Shown: positions 15,511 through 22,635 of the stretch, piece after piece
How the letters are laid out: the number at the start of each line of letters is the position of its first letter
How positions within the stretch are numbered: the first letter of the stretch is position 1
DNA from: an uncultured Oscillospiraceae bacterium
GTDB lineage: Bacteria; Bacillota; Clostridia; Oscillospirales; Oscillospiraceae
DNA: 64,000 nt
Reading direction: 5' to 3'
NCBI GenBank assembly: GCA_934631005.1
Contig: CAKTXA010000004.1
Span: forward strand, 41,065-105,064
Made by a program: the position numbers and the translations under genes
The notes under the pieces: model-generated
Told to the model about the DNA's origin: nothing
Database searches by the model: none
The model's input: the letters and a program-made list of their open reading frames with translations, nothing else

Positions 15511-15548
15511 GGGCAACAAATGAAACTGTGTCGTTTATGGTACCCCCA

Positions 15549-15570
15549 ATTTACCGCACATTTACCGCAC
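15549..15570 (+). repeat. Tandem integrase arm-type sites, right
   Basis: Two head-to-tail ATTTACCGCAC copies, identical in sequence and orientation to 1405-1426. They lie about 119 bp inside attR; the left pair lies about 76 bp inside attL. Confidence 0.65.
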
Positions 15571-15688
15571 AAGGATATGAAAAACGGTAAAAAAGCGTGA
15601 GGGGTTATGAAAAGCAGAATCGCGGAAATCCTTGAAATATCAGGGGTTTTCGCATTTTATGAAAAGATATGAAAAGGGAAACTCACCT

Positions 15689-15733
15689 CTACGAACCAGT
15701 AGGTCGGGGGTTCGAGTCCCTTCCGGCGTACCA
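15689..15733 (+). repeat. attR: 45-bp copy of tRNA-Arg 3' end
   Basis: It is identical to 1285-1329. The sequence upstream does not continue the tRNA, so this copy is not a gene; it marks the right junction of the element. Confidence 0.93.
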
Positions 15734-15734
15734 C

Positions 15735-15770
15735 GTCGGAGCAAAGTCCGCTTTGCTCCGGCGTCTTTTT
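15735..15770 (+). terminator. Terminator just outside attR
   Basis: GTCGGAGCAAAG and CTTTGCTCCGGC pair around TCCG and are followed by a run of T. It is positioned as the tRNA terminator from before this integration. Confidence 0.75.
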
Positions 15771-15821
15771 ATCCTTACGGATGAAAAGACGCCATCCGCA
15801 CGCTCCCTTGCTCCTCCTCCC

Positions 15822-15863
15822 AAAATCGTGACCGCTGACGCTGGGTCACGATTTTGTTTTTTT
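15822..15863. terminator. Hairpin terminator in scar region
   Basis: AAAATCGTGACC and GGTCACGATTTT flank a 10-base loop, followed by a T-run. It lies between attR and a further tRNA-end remnant, with no gene nearby. Confidence 0.6.
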
Positions 15864-15926
15864 GTGTAGGGACGGACATTTTTTCGTTAAGCCGGGACTC
15901 GAACAGGACGGCGGCGCGCACGCCGC

Positions 15927-15953
15927 AAAAAACATGCCGGTGGCATGTTTTTT
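15927..15953. terminator. Hairpin terminator in scar region
   Basis: AAAAAACATGCC and GGCATGTTTTTT are perfect arms around GGT. Symmetric A/T flanks would let it act in both directions. The neighbouring sequence 15863-15926 carries no gene. Confidence 0.6.
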
Positions 15954-15968
15954 AGTCCGCGGACTCGT

Positions 15969-15987
15969 AGTCCCTTCCGGCGTACCA
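15969..15987 (+). repeat. Third, partial copy of the tRNA-Arg 3' end
   Basis: 19 bases AGTCCCTTCCGGCGTACCA match the tRNA terminus exactly. Like the other two copies, it is followed at once by a hairpin (15987-16022, AAAATCGGCGA arms). This suggests an older integration scar at the same site. Confidence 0.7.
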
Positions 15988-16022
15988 AAATCGGCGATCT
16001 TCGTAAGAAGGTCGCCGATTTT
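15987..16022 (+). terminator. Terminator after the third tRNA-end copy
   Basis: AAAATCGGCGATCTT pairs with AGAAGGTCGCCGATTTT with a small bulge and is followed by T-rich sequence. It is possibly the original chromosomal terminator of tRNA-Arg. The rest to 16171 shows only a TTCACTATTCACT-type short repeat. Confidence 0.65.
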
Positions 16023-16171
16023 ACTTATTCACTATTCACTACTCACTCTTCACGAAATATGGCACAGGCTCAGCGATGTTTTTGCAAACATCGGCTGGGC
16101 TTTTTATATTTGCAACAGCCCGAAATTCGTAGTAAAATATCATAAATAGCTTTGAAAAGGAGCGTTGCAGC

Positions 16172-17050
16172 ATGGAATTTCGGGATCGGGCGGAGGTCGT
16201 GGCGTATGGGAAGGCGCTGCGGGAGGATTATGAGCGGCGAAACAGGCCGGCGGCGGAGACAGTGATCGGCGAGCCGATGCAGATCGCGGTCGGCGATCAG
16301 ATGGTCTACTGTCTGCACTATCCGTCAAAGCGCCGGAAAAACGGCCCCGTCTTTTTCAACATCCACGGCGGCGGGATGGTGTGGGCATATCCGGAGGAGG
16401 ACGACTCCTTCTGCGCCAATGTGAACGAGACGCTGGACATCGAGGTGTACAGCCTGGACTATCTGCGCGCGCCGGAGCATATGTACCCCGAGGCGGTGGA
16501 GCTTTTGTACCGGACGCTGGTGCAGCTTGCGCACGACGCGGCGCGGTACAATTTTGATCCTGCGCAGATGGCGGTCGGCGGGCACTCGGCGGGCGGCAAT
16601 TTTGCGGCGGCGCTGACGCTGATGGCAGCGGCGCACGGCGATGTGCGCTTTGTCTGTCAGGTGCTGGACTACCCGGCGGTCGATATGCGCCCGTCGGCGT
16701 TTACGGAGGAGGCGTGCGCGCTGATGCCGTCGCTGCCGAAGGAACTGCTGGACTATTTTTCGCTGGCGTACATGCGGGAAAGCGATGCGGACGACCCGTA
16801 CTGCAACCCCATCGTGGCCGCGCCGGAGCAGCTGCGGGGGCTGCCGCCCGCGGTCGTGATGACGTGCGAGCGCGACCCGCTCAAGTACATGGGACGGGCC
16901 TACACGCAGAAGCTCATCGAGGCGAACGTGCCGGTGCTGCACTATGAATACCCCGGCGTGGAGCACGCGTTTGACGTATTCGAGGGGCCGGAGATGAAAA
17001 AGGGGCAGGACTATCTGATCCGCGGCCTGAAATTCTTCATGGGACTATAA
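16172..17050 (+). CDS. Alpha/beta hydrolase, acetyl-esterase (HSL) type
   Basis: A 292-aa cytoplasmic esterase. The oxyanion motif HGGGMVWA (about residue 65), the nucleophile elbow GGHSAGGN (about 132), the acid DPLKYMGR region (about 233) and the C-terminal His in GVEHAFD (about 265) are all present. It would cleave short acyl esters, for instance from acetylated carbohydrates. Start behind AAAGGAGC. It faces the sugar-catabolism operon across a shared terminator, so a deacetylating role there is plausible but not demonstrated. Confidence 0.85.
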   Translation: MEFRDRAEVVAYGKALREDYERRNRPAAETVIGEPMQIAVGDQMVYCLHYPSKRRKNGPVFFNIHGGGMVWAYPEEDDSFCANVNETLDIEVYSLDYLRAPEHMYPEAVELLYRTLVQLAHDAARYNFDPAQMAVGGHSAGGNFAAALTLMAAAHGDVRFVCQVLDYPAVDMRPSAFTEEACALMPSLPKELLDYFSLAYMRESDADDPYCNPIVAAPEQLRGLPPAVVMTCERDPLKYMGRAYTQKLIEANVPVLHYEYPGVEHAFDVFEGPEMKKGQDYLIRGLKFFMGL

Positions 17051-17085
17051 AAACTGCCCTTGCCCGGCCGGGCAAGGGCAGTTTT
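17050..17085. terminator. Bidirectional terminator
   Basis: AAAACTGCCCTTGCCC and GGGCAAGGGCAGTTTT are near-perfect arms between convergent genes, with A and T runs on both sides. Confidence 0.85.
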
Positions 17086-17089
17086 CATA

Positions 17090-18277
17090 TCAGCAGACGA
17101 CGTTTTTGTTGTATTCCAGCAGTGCCGAGAGCGTCATGCCGTCCTTCGGGATGAAGCGGCGCAGATAATCGGTGCTCCAGCCGAGCTTGTAAAGCCCCTG
17201 ATAGCCGATGTCCTTCGTGCTCAGGTACAGCTCCTGAATGAGATAGATCTCCGCACAGCGCGGCGGCAGCGTAGGATCGGCGGGCTTTGCATAGCAGTCC
17301 GCGAGCGCGCGCAGGAGCCGGACGGGGTGGATGATGCCGGTCTCATTGCTCTGCGGAGAGAACGGCTCGTGCGAGGAGTGCTTGCCGTCGGTCTGCTGAA
17401 GGTGGATGACCGGCGACCACGCGCCGAGCTCGCGCAGCCATTCGTAGCAGTCGGCGTCCCGCGCGGTGGAGAAGAGATGACTGTTTTCCTCCGCGTCGCG
17501 CAGGATCTCCGCAACGGTCTGCGCCTGCAGTGTGCCGCGGCGCACATCCGCGCGGAACAGCGCCTGCGCGCGCAGGCTGCCGAGCCAGATGGGGATATAG
17601 CCGTCCTGCAGGCAGCGCGCAAAGGCGGCGCGGAGCGTCTCGCCGGTCGGCTTCTGATAATTGGGAGAGTGGTGGCCGACGTCCTCGGTCAGGTAGAGCG
17701 GCGTTTCGGCGGTGCGGTACATCGTCTGCATGAGCGCGCGCATCGCGTCGATGGTGAACGGCGGCTGGTGCGGCGTATACATCTGCTCCAGCGCGAGCGT
17801 GTCGACGCCGCGGCGCTTCGCGAGCTGCGCCACGCGCTGCATACACGCAAGGCTCTGCGCCATGGCGCCGTCGTAGCGCGCCTTATCGTACAGCACGTCC
17901 TCCGGCACGCCCTGCACGTAATACCCGACGGAGGCGCCGATGGCGGCGCTGATACGCAGGAACTCGTCGAACCAGGCGTCGGCGTAGTAGTTGGCGATGC
18001 GCGGATCGGGGTGCGTAAAGCCGGCGGTGTCGTAGGTGGAGTCGTTGGAGTACATCATCACGACCTCCACGCCGTCCCGCGCCTTCAGCTCGTTCACCTG
18101 CGCGATCCACTCGTCGTGGCACGCCCGCGGCGTCAGCAGCGGCTCGATCTCCAGATCGGCGACGCCCTCCACATAGCGCAGGCCCATCTCGCGGATCACC
18201 CGGCCCCATTCGGAAGGCGTGACCCAGCGCTTGATGGCAAAGCAGTTGTCAATGCCCAGATAGATTTTCGGATCCAT
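17090..18277 (-). CDS. Xylose-isomerase-like TIM-barrel protein (sugar isomerase/epimerase candidate)
   Basis: A 395-aa protein with AP-endonuclease-2/xylose-isomerase-like barrel signals: YLGIDNCFAIKRW at the N-terminus, LEQMYTPHQPPFTIDAM near residue 165 (Glu ligand), LTEDVGHHSPN near 195 (Asp/His ligands), VIHLQQTDGKHSSHEPF near 290 (parts). It is longer than the usual 280-300 aa. It would interconvert a ketose and aldose or an epimer pair. Last gene of the leftward operon. Substrate unknown; similarity to erythrulose- or apiose-pathway isomerases is only by fold and context. Confidence 0.65.
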   Translation of the reverse strand: MDPKIYLGIDNCFAIKRWVTPSEWGRVIREMGLRYVEGVADLEIEPLLTPRACHDEWIAQVNELKARDGVEVVMMYSNDSTYDTAGFTHPDPRIANYYADAWFDEFLRISAAIGASVGYYVQGVPEDVLYDKARYDGAMAQSLACMQRVAQLAKRRGVDTLALEQMYTPHQPPFTIDAMRALMQTMYRTAETPLYLTEDVGHHSPNYQKPTGETLRAAFARCLQDGYIPIWLGSLRAQALFRADVRRGTLQAQTVAEILRDAEENSHLFSTARDADCYEWLRELGAWSPVIHLQQTDGKHSSHEPFSPQSNETGIIHPVRLLRALADCYAKPADPTLPPRCAEIYLIQELYLSTKDIGYQGLYKLGWSTDYLRRFIPKDGMTLSALLEYNKNVVC

Positions 18278-18294
18278 ATATGTTCTCCTTTCCG

Positions 18295-19062
18295 TTAAAG
18301 CCGGAAGAGCGCCTTGGCATTGTTGTACAGAATGTTCTCCTTTTCCGGGATGCTGAGGGACGCGCCGGCCACCACGCCGAGCATCAGCTCCTGATCCATC
18401 ATGGTGTAGTCGCTGCCGAACAGGATGCGCTCGGCACCGATGGCGCGTGCTATAAACTCCAGAAAGCCGTTCGGCCAGATGTCTCCGGCGATGTCCACAT
18501 AGACGTTGGGGTACTTCTGCCCCAGCGCCGCCGCCGCGCGGATGCCGCCGCAGCGGCCGCCGGAATGGGCGAGGATGAGCTTTACGCCGGGGTACTCGCG
18601 GACAAATTTCTCAAACCGGGCGGGGAAGGCATACGCCTGCTTCGGATTCGTGGGCGACAGATCCCAGGTGTGCGCCAGAATGGGCAGCTTGTGCGCGGCG
18701 GCGTATTCCCACACGGGCCGCCAGCGCTCGTCGTCCGCCGACGTCCACGCCCACGAGGGGTGGATCTTGATGCCGACGTAGGCCGGGTCGTCCACATAGC
18801 GGTCCATGGCGGCCAGCGACTGCGCCTGCTTTCCGGGGTGGTAGTAGTGATAGCTGCGGATGCGGCCGTTTGAGCGGCGATAGAGGTCGCTGCCGAGCTG
18901 CGCGCCGTAGGCAAAATCCAGATGGTCGAGGACATAGGTGTTCGTGCTGATGGCCTGCTCGATGGAGAGCTTGTCCATCTTTTTCAGCAGCGTCTCCAGC
19001 GAGTAATCCTGCACATACTGCCGCGCCATGGGGCCGACATGGATATGAGTGTCGATGATCAT
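18295..19062 (-). CDS. Amidohydrolase-family (TIM-barrel metal hydrolase) protein, intact metal site
   Basis: A 255-aa protein of the amidohydrolase-2 type, a group that includes sugar lactonases and decarboxylases. Metal-site motifs are present: DTHIHVG (HxH), GIKIHPSWAW, ILAHTWD, ILAHSGG, and GSDYTMM (Asp). No signal peptide. Its ATG overlaps the stop of the upstream gene by four bases (ATGA), so it is translated with its degenerate paralogue. A lactonase or hydrolase step in the catabolic route is the likeliest job. Confidence 0.75.
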   Translation of the reverse strand: MIIDTHIHVGPMARQYVQDYSLETLLKKMDKLSIEQAISTNTYVLDHLDFAYGAQLGSDLYRRSNGRIRSYHYYHPGKQAQSLAAMDRYVDDPAYVGIKIHPSWAWTSADDERWRPVWEYAAAHKLPILAHTWDLSPTNPKQAYAFPARFEKFVREYPGVKLILAHSGGRCGGIRAAAALGQKYPNVYVDIAGDIWPNGFLEFIARAIGAERILFGSDYTMMDQELMLGVVAGASLSIPEKENILYNNAKALFRL

Positions 19063-19865
19063 TTTGCATCCTCCTTTCCAAGGCCGAACAGGACCGCAGC
19101 GTTCCCGAACAGGATCGCGTCGCGCGCGGCGGGCGGGATGTCGGCGTTCAGCACGCGGTACGAGGCAAAATCCGGGTTCGCCGCGGGCATATAGGAGCCG
19201 TAGAGCACGTGCATTTTGCCGGTCAGCGCCCAGATCGTCTCCAGCTCGCGCGGCAGGACGAGGTTGTGGCTCTCCATGTACAGATTATCGTGCGCGCGCA
19301 GCAGCGCGAGATACTGCCGCGCATAATAGAGGAACTTGACCGTATGCGCCCGCAGGATGACCGGCAGCTGCGGATAGCGGGCGCACAGGGCGTCCACGGT
19401 GTCCCAGCCGACCTGATCGTGCCACAGCATCAGCGGGATGCGCTCGCGCTGCAGAATGTCGAGCAGCTCGCCCACGGCAAACGGCTGCATGGAGTGCTCA
19501 AACGTGCGGGGGAACATGGCGGCCGCGCGGAAGCCCGCCGCCTGCCGGTCACGGATGTAGCGCTCCGCGCCGAGGAAGCTGACGTCCGGCGTGAGCACCA
19601 TGCAGCCGTACCAGTTCTTCCGGCCCGCGAGCCACTTTTCCAGCCGGGCGTTTCCGGTGTAATTGTCCAATACGGCGGCCTGCCGGTCGGTCACGATGCC
19701 GCCGCCGATGCCGTGCGCTTCGCAGTCCGCCAGCATGGCGTCCAGACTGTCATACGGCACGAAGCCCTCCTCACAGAGCGGGTCGTACCACACGTTGCAG
19801 TCAAAGATCGGCTGTTCGGCCAGCGCGGCGCGATAGCGCGCCTGCTGTTCTGCAATGGAAAACAT
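19059..19865 (-). CDS. Amidohydrolase paralogue with degenerate metal site
   Basis: A 268-aa protein with the same fold as its downstream neighbour, but the ligand motifs are altered. The HxH position reads FDCNVWYDP, later positions read LMLWHDQVG and ILRAHTVKF, and the GSD motif is GSYMP. Two or more metal ligands are thus missing. It could be a non-catalytic partner of the intact enzyme, a binding protein, or a changed activity. It overlaps the intact gene by four bases, suggesting a matched pair. Confidence 0.7.
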   Translation of the reverse strand: MFSIAEQQARYRAALAEQPIFDCNVWYDPLCEEGFVPYDSLDAMLADCEAHGIGGGIVTDRQAAVLDNYTGNARLEKWLAGRKNWYGCMVLTPDVSFLGAERYIRDRQAAGFRAAAMFPRTFEHSMQPFAVGELLDILQRERIPLMLWHDQVGWDTVDALCARYPQLPVILRAHTVKFLYYARQYLALLRAHDNLYMESHNLVLPRELETIWALTGKMHVLYGSYMPAANPDFASYRVLNADIPPAARDAILFGNAAVLFGLGKEDAK

Positions 19866-19911
19866 GGATCATCCCTCTTTCTTGCTGATATTTTAGATAC
19901 TTTGGAATGTG

Positions 19912-21318
19912 TCAGAACTCAATCATTGGGAAGCTGCGGCGGCCGACCTCCAGCGCCTGCGCAGGGGAGCTGAGCGCGCCGCAGGCGAGCATCTGCCACA
20001 GCAGATTCCCCACGGCGGCCGCCTCGGTGCAGCCGGTGCGCACGCGCTTGCCGCTTTGCGCGGCGATGCGCCGGTTGACAGCCGCGGCCTGCGAGCCGCC
20101 GCCCACGATGTAGACCGTGTCGAAGGTGCGCCCGAGCGCCTGCTCGACCGTTTGCAGATCGCGCACGGTCAGGCGGGCCAGAGAGTTGGCAAAGACCTCG
20201 TAGATCTCCTGCGGCGAGTCGGGCGCGGCGAAGCCCGCCCGCTTTGTTGCCCGCCGCACCGCGTCCACAAAGCCGGGCGCGGTGTCGGGGATGTCGGAAA
20301 AGGAAAAATAGGCGTCTGTCTGGTACCGCAGTGCATAGTCTGTCAGCTCCGGATAGGTGACGTGCAGGCCCTGCCGCGCCCATTCGCGCATACACTGCTG
20401 GATGACGAACATCCCGGCGCTGCCGAGCAGCAGCGAGGTGCGCCCGTCTGCGAGCGGGGAGCAGCACAGCCCCGCGTCAAACACCGCCTGCGCGGGCGGA
20501 AGCGCGTGGAGCACTGCGCCGTACATCGACCACGTCCCGCTGCTGACAAAGAGGAACTCGCCCGGGTCGGCGATCGCGGCGACGGCGCTGCTCGTGTCGT
20601 GCGCGTGGATGCAGGCGACGGGCACGGCGTCATAGCCGGTGGCGTCGCGCACGGCCTCGTTCGTATGGCCGATGATCTCACCCTGCGCGAACTGTCGCGG
20701 GGCCAGACGCGCCATGCCGAGCTGCCGCAGCGTCTCGCCGCTCATCGCGCCGCTGCGCACATCGGCCAGCTCCCCGATGGCGGGGAGCGTGCTGTCATAG
20801 CCGCGGACGCCCGTCAGCAGATACACGAGCAGATACGGGATGAACAGGAACGTATCCGCCGCCTGCACGAGCTCGGGCCGGTGCGTGCGATAGAAATTCA
20901 GCTGCCGCAGCGTAGAGATCGCGGTTTTCCGCTGCCCGCAGCGCCGGTAGAACGAGAACGCGCTGCCGCACAGGGCGTCGGCCTCGTCCGCGTGCGCGGC
21001 AAACAGCGGGTCGCGGTAGCAGCGCGGCAGGGCGAGCACATCGCCGTGAGGCCCTACGAAGGCGGAGTCCTGCGACCAGGTGTCGATGGCGATGCAGCGC
21101 AGGCGCATCGCGCGCTGCCGGCACACCTGCAGCGCGCGCAGCATCTCGCGGTACAGGCGCATATAGTCCCAGTAATAGCCGTCACCCACGCGCGTGAAGC
21201 CGTTTTCAAAGCGGTACAGCTCCTCCGTGCGCAGCCGTCCGCCCTCATCAAGCCAGCCCGCAATGGCGCGGCCGCTGCTTGCGCCGATGTCAAAGGCAAG
21301 GTAATAGTCCGGATCCAT
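19912..21318 (-). CDS. Rhamnulokinase-like FGGY carbohydrate kinase
   Basis: A 468-aa sugar kinase of the FGGY/RhaB type. The N-terminal phosphate-binding block is YLAFDIGASSGRAI; CIAIDTWSQDSAF matches the RhaB signature; HAHDTSSAVAA and FVSSGTWSMYG form the catalytic cleft; and the C-terminal adenosine motif is YIVGGGSQAAAVN. It would phosphorylate a ketose, giving a 1-phosphate. First gene of the leftward operon, under the promoter at 21397-21425. No rhamnose isomerase or rhamnulose-phosphate aldolase lies nearby, so rhamnulose may not be the substrate. Confidence 0.85.
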   Translation of the reverse strand: MDPDYYLAFDIGASSGRAIAGWLDEGGRLRTEELYRFENGFTRVGDGYYWDYMRLYREMLRALQVCRQRAMRLRCIAIDTWSQDSAFVGPHGDVLALPRCYRDPLFAAHADEADALCGSAFSFYRRCGQRKTAISTLRQLNFYRTHRPELVQAADTFLFIPYLLVYLLTGVRGYDSTLPAIGELADVRSGAMSGETLRQLGMARLAPRQFAQGEIIGHTNEAVRDATGYDAVPVACIHAHDTSSAVAAIADPGEFLFVSSGTWSMYGAVLHALPPAQAVFDAGLCCSPLADGRTSLLLGSAGMFVIQQCMREWARQGLHVTYPELTDYALRYQTDAYFSFSDIPDTAPGFVDAVRRATKRAGFAAPDSPQEIYEVFANSLARLTVRDLQTVEQALGRTFDTVYIVGGGSQAAAVNRRIAAQSGKRVRTGCTEAAAVGNLLWQMLACGALSSPAQALEVGRRSFPMIEF

Positions 21319-21396
21319 GTTTACATGCCCCTTCGTTTGGATTTCATAATGAATGGATTATAAATGTGTTAATATCTTATTAGAAGTCGTGCCTGT

Positions 21397-21425
21397 ATCA
21401 TATCTGATGGAATTGAAGTTGTCAA
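21397..21425 (-). promoter_or_regulatory. Leftward promoter of the kinase operon
   Basis: On the minus strand, TTGACA (21425-21420), 17 bases, TATGAT (21402-21397). AT-rich inverted repeats between 21437 and 21474 (ATAAATGAATTTAT and TTATATTTATAA) are candidate DeoR operators; TTGACA at 21488 may start the rightward transcript. Confidence 0.7.
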
Positions 21426-21567
21426 TATGCTTTGAAAATATAAATGAATTTATTTCGTTTATATTTATAATGAGTTACTAATTAGGAGTTGACAAAAGAT
21501 GAAAAAAGTGCGAAAATAGATACGGGATAAATTGCCAGTCTATCAGTATTTGAGGGAAACAGCGCCT

Positions 21568-22326
21568 ATGGACATCAATCAGAGACGGGAACAGATCAAA
21601 CAGATCATTCAGGAAAAGGGCGAGGTGCAGGTCAGCGACCTGCAGGCACAGTTTGCGGTCTCGGCCGTGACGCTCCGCAATGACCTGATCTTTCTGGAGC
21701 GCAAGGGCGTCTGCCGCCGCCTGTTCGGCAAGGTCGTCAGCAGTGAGGACTCCGGCGGCATCTCGGTGGATTACAACAATCAGAAAAACCGGGAGAAGAA
21801 GGAACGCATCGGGCGCTACGCCGCCACGCTCATCGAAGAGGGCGAGTCGGTCCTGTTCTATTCCGGCACCACAACGCAGCAGATCGCCCGGTTTATCGAC
21901 CCTGAGATCTCCTTTATCGCCGTGACGAACTCGCTCACGATCGCGTTTGAGCTGCGCACGCTGCCCAAGGCGTCCATCGTGATCCTCGGGGGCCTGATGA
22001 AGCACGACCTGTGCGCCACGTTCGGCGTGCAGACGATCCAGCAGGTCAAGGAGTTCAATCTCGACAAGCTCTTCATCTCCGTGGACGGCATCGACGCCCA
22101 GATGGGCATTACCAACACCTCCCCGTTTGAAAGCGAGATCAACCGCGTCATCCTCGACTGCGCCAAGAAGATCATCGTTGTGGCCGACAGCACGAAGGTC
22201 GGCAAGGTCAGCTTTATCCAGATGGGCAAGATCGAGCAGATCGACGCCCTCATCACCGACGGCGACGCCGATCCCGAAGCCGTCCAGAAGCTGATCGACG
22301 CGGGTGTGAGCGTAAAAGTTGTGTAA
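21568..22326 (+). CDS. DeoR/GlpR-family transcriptional regulator
   Basis: A 252-aa regulator. The N-terminal HTH (VQVSDLQAQFAVSAVTLRND, residues 21-40) is followed by a phosphosugar-sensing domain (ESVLFYSGTTTQQIARFI; LDKLFISVDGID; VVADSTKVGK). Its family usually represses sugar operons and releases DNA on binding a phosphorylated intermediate. It sits between divergent operons, so it most likely controls both. The start at 21568 follows GAGGGAAA and fits the family N-terminus. Confidence 0.9.
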   Translation: MDINQRREQIKQIIQEKGEVQVSDLQAQFAVSAVTLRNDLIFLERKGVCRRLFGKVVSSEDSGGISVDYNNQKNREKKERIGRYAATLIEEGESVLFYSGTTTQQIARFIDPEISFIAVTNSLTIAFELRTLPKASIVILGGLMKHDLCATFGVQTIQQVKEFNLDKLFISVDGIDAQMGITNTSPFESEINRVILDCAKKIIVVADSTKVGKVSFIQMGKIEQIDALITDGDADPEAVQKLIDAGVSVKVV

Positions 22327-22357
22327 GCGCTGCTTGCCGCACCATTTATAAAAAACC

Positions 22358-22390
22358 ATGCCGCCGGGCTTTCATCCGGCGGCATTTTTT
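22358..22390 (+). terminator. Terminator after the DeoR gene
   Basis: ATGCCGCCGG and CCGGCGGCAT flank a short loop and are followed by six T. A second hairpin, TGCCGCCGGGC/GCCCGGCGGCA with a T-run, lies at 22435-22465. Confidence 0.85.
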
Positions 22391-22419
22391 GCGCCTGCGG
22401 GCGCAAAACTCTGCGAGGC
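22391..22419 (+). repeat. 29-nt dispersed hairpin repeat, copy 1
   Basis: Begins with the stem GCGCCTGCGGGCGC, then AAAACTCTGCGAGGC; identical to 54950-54978, 32 kb away. It lies between the two terminators. Nothing else is seen in 22327-22551. Confidence 0.7.
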
Positions 22420-22434
22420 TTTTGAAAAAATGTG

Positions 22435-22465
22435 TGCCGCCGGGCGTCAGCCCGGCGGCATTTTT
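22435..22465 (+). terminator. Second terminator after the DeoR gene
   Basis: Perfect 11-bp arms TGCCGCCGGGC/GCCCGGCGGCA around a short loop, then TTTTT. It isolates the regulator from the ABC operon. Confidence 0.8.
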
Positions 22466-22551
22466 GCGCCTTTTCTGGGAAATTTGTCAAAGTGTATAAA
22501 TTGGATATTAAAATTTTGTTATTTTGATGATGATAAAAATTGAAAAACATA

Positions 22552-22580
22552 TTTACAATACGTTAAAAGTAGGTTATAGT
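22552..22580 (+). promoter_or_regulatory. Promoter of the ABC importer operon
   Basis: TTTACA, 17 bases, TATAGT in an AT-rich stretch, 55 bases before the substrate-binding protein gene. Confidence 0.65.
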
Positions 22581-22635
22581 TTAAGTCGAAAGGAAACGGA
22601 GTTCTCTTTCAATACTAAAAACGGAGGCACGAATA

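Larger units (their letters stand above)
1285..15733. mobile_element. 14.4 kb integrative element in tRNA-Arg (prophage remnant or phage satellite)
   Basis: The element is bounded by a 45-bp perfect direct repeat of the tRNA 3' end and has an integrase next to the left end. Tandem 11-bp integrase arm-site candidates lie inside both ends. It encodes replication, regulation, DinD, a tape measure protein and a PBECR4-like nuclease. No capsid, portal, protease, large terminase or conjugation gene is visible, so it is either a decayed prophage or a satellite that needs a helper. Parts (2890-4090 and 13300-14550) are clearly more AT-rich than the host chromosome. Confidence 0.9.

Noticed and set aside
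15891..15912. GCCGGGACTCGAAC, which looks like the reverse complement of a tRNA T-arm
   Set aside because: Neighbouring stems do not pair and no anticodon arm exists on either strand. At most a fragment of an old insertion.
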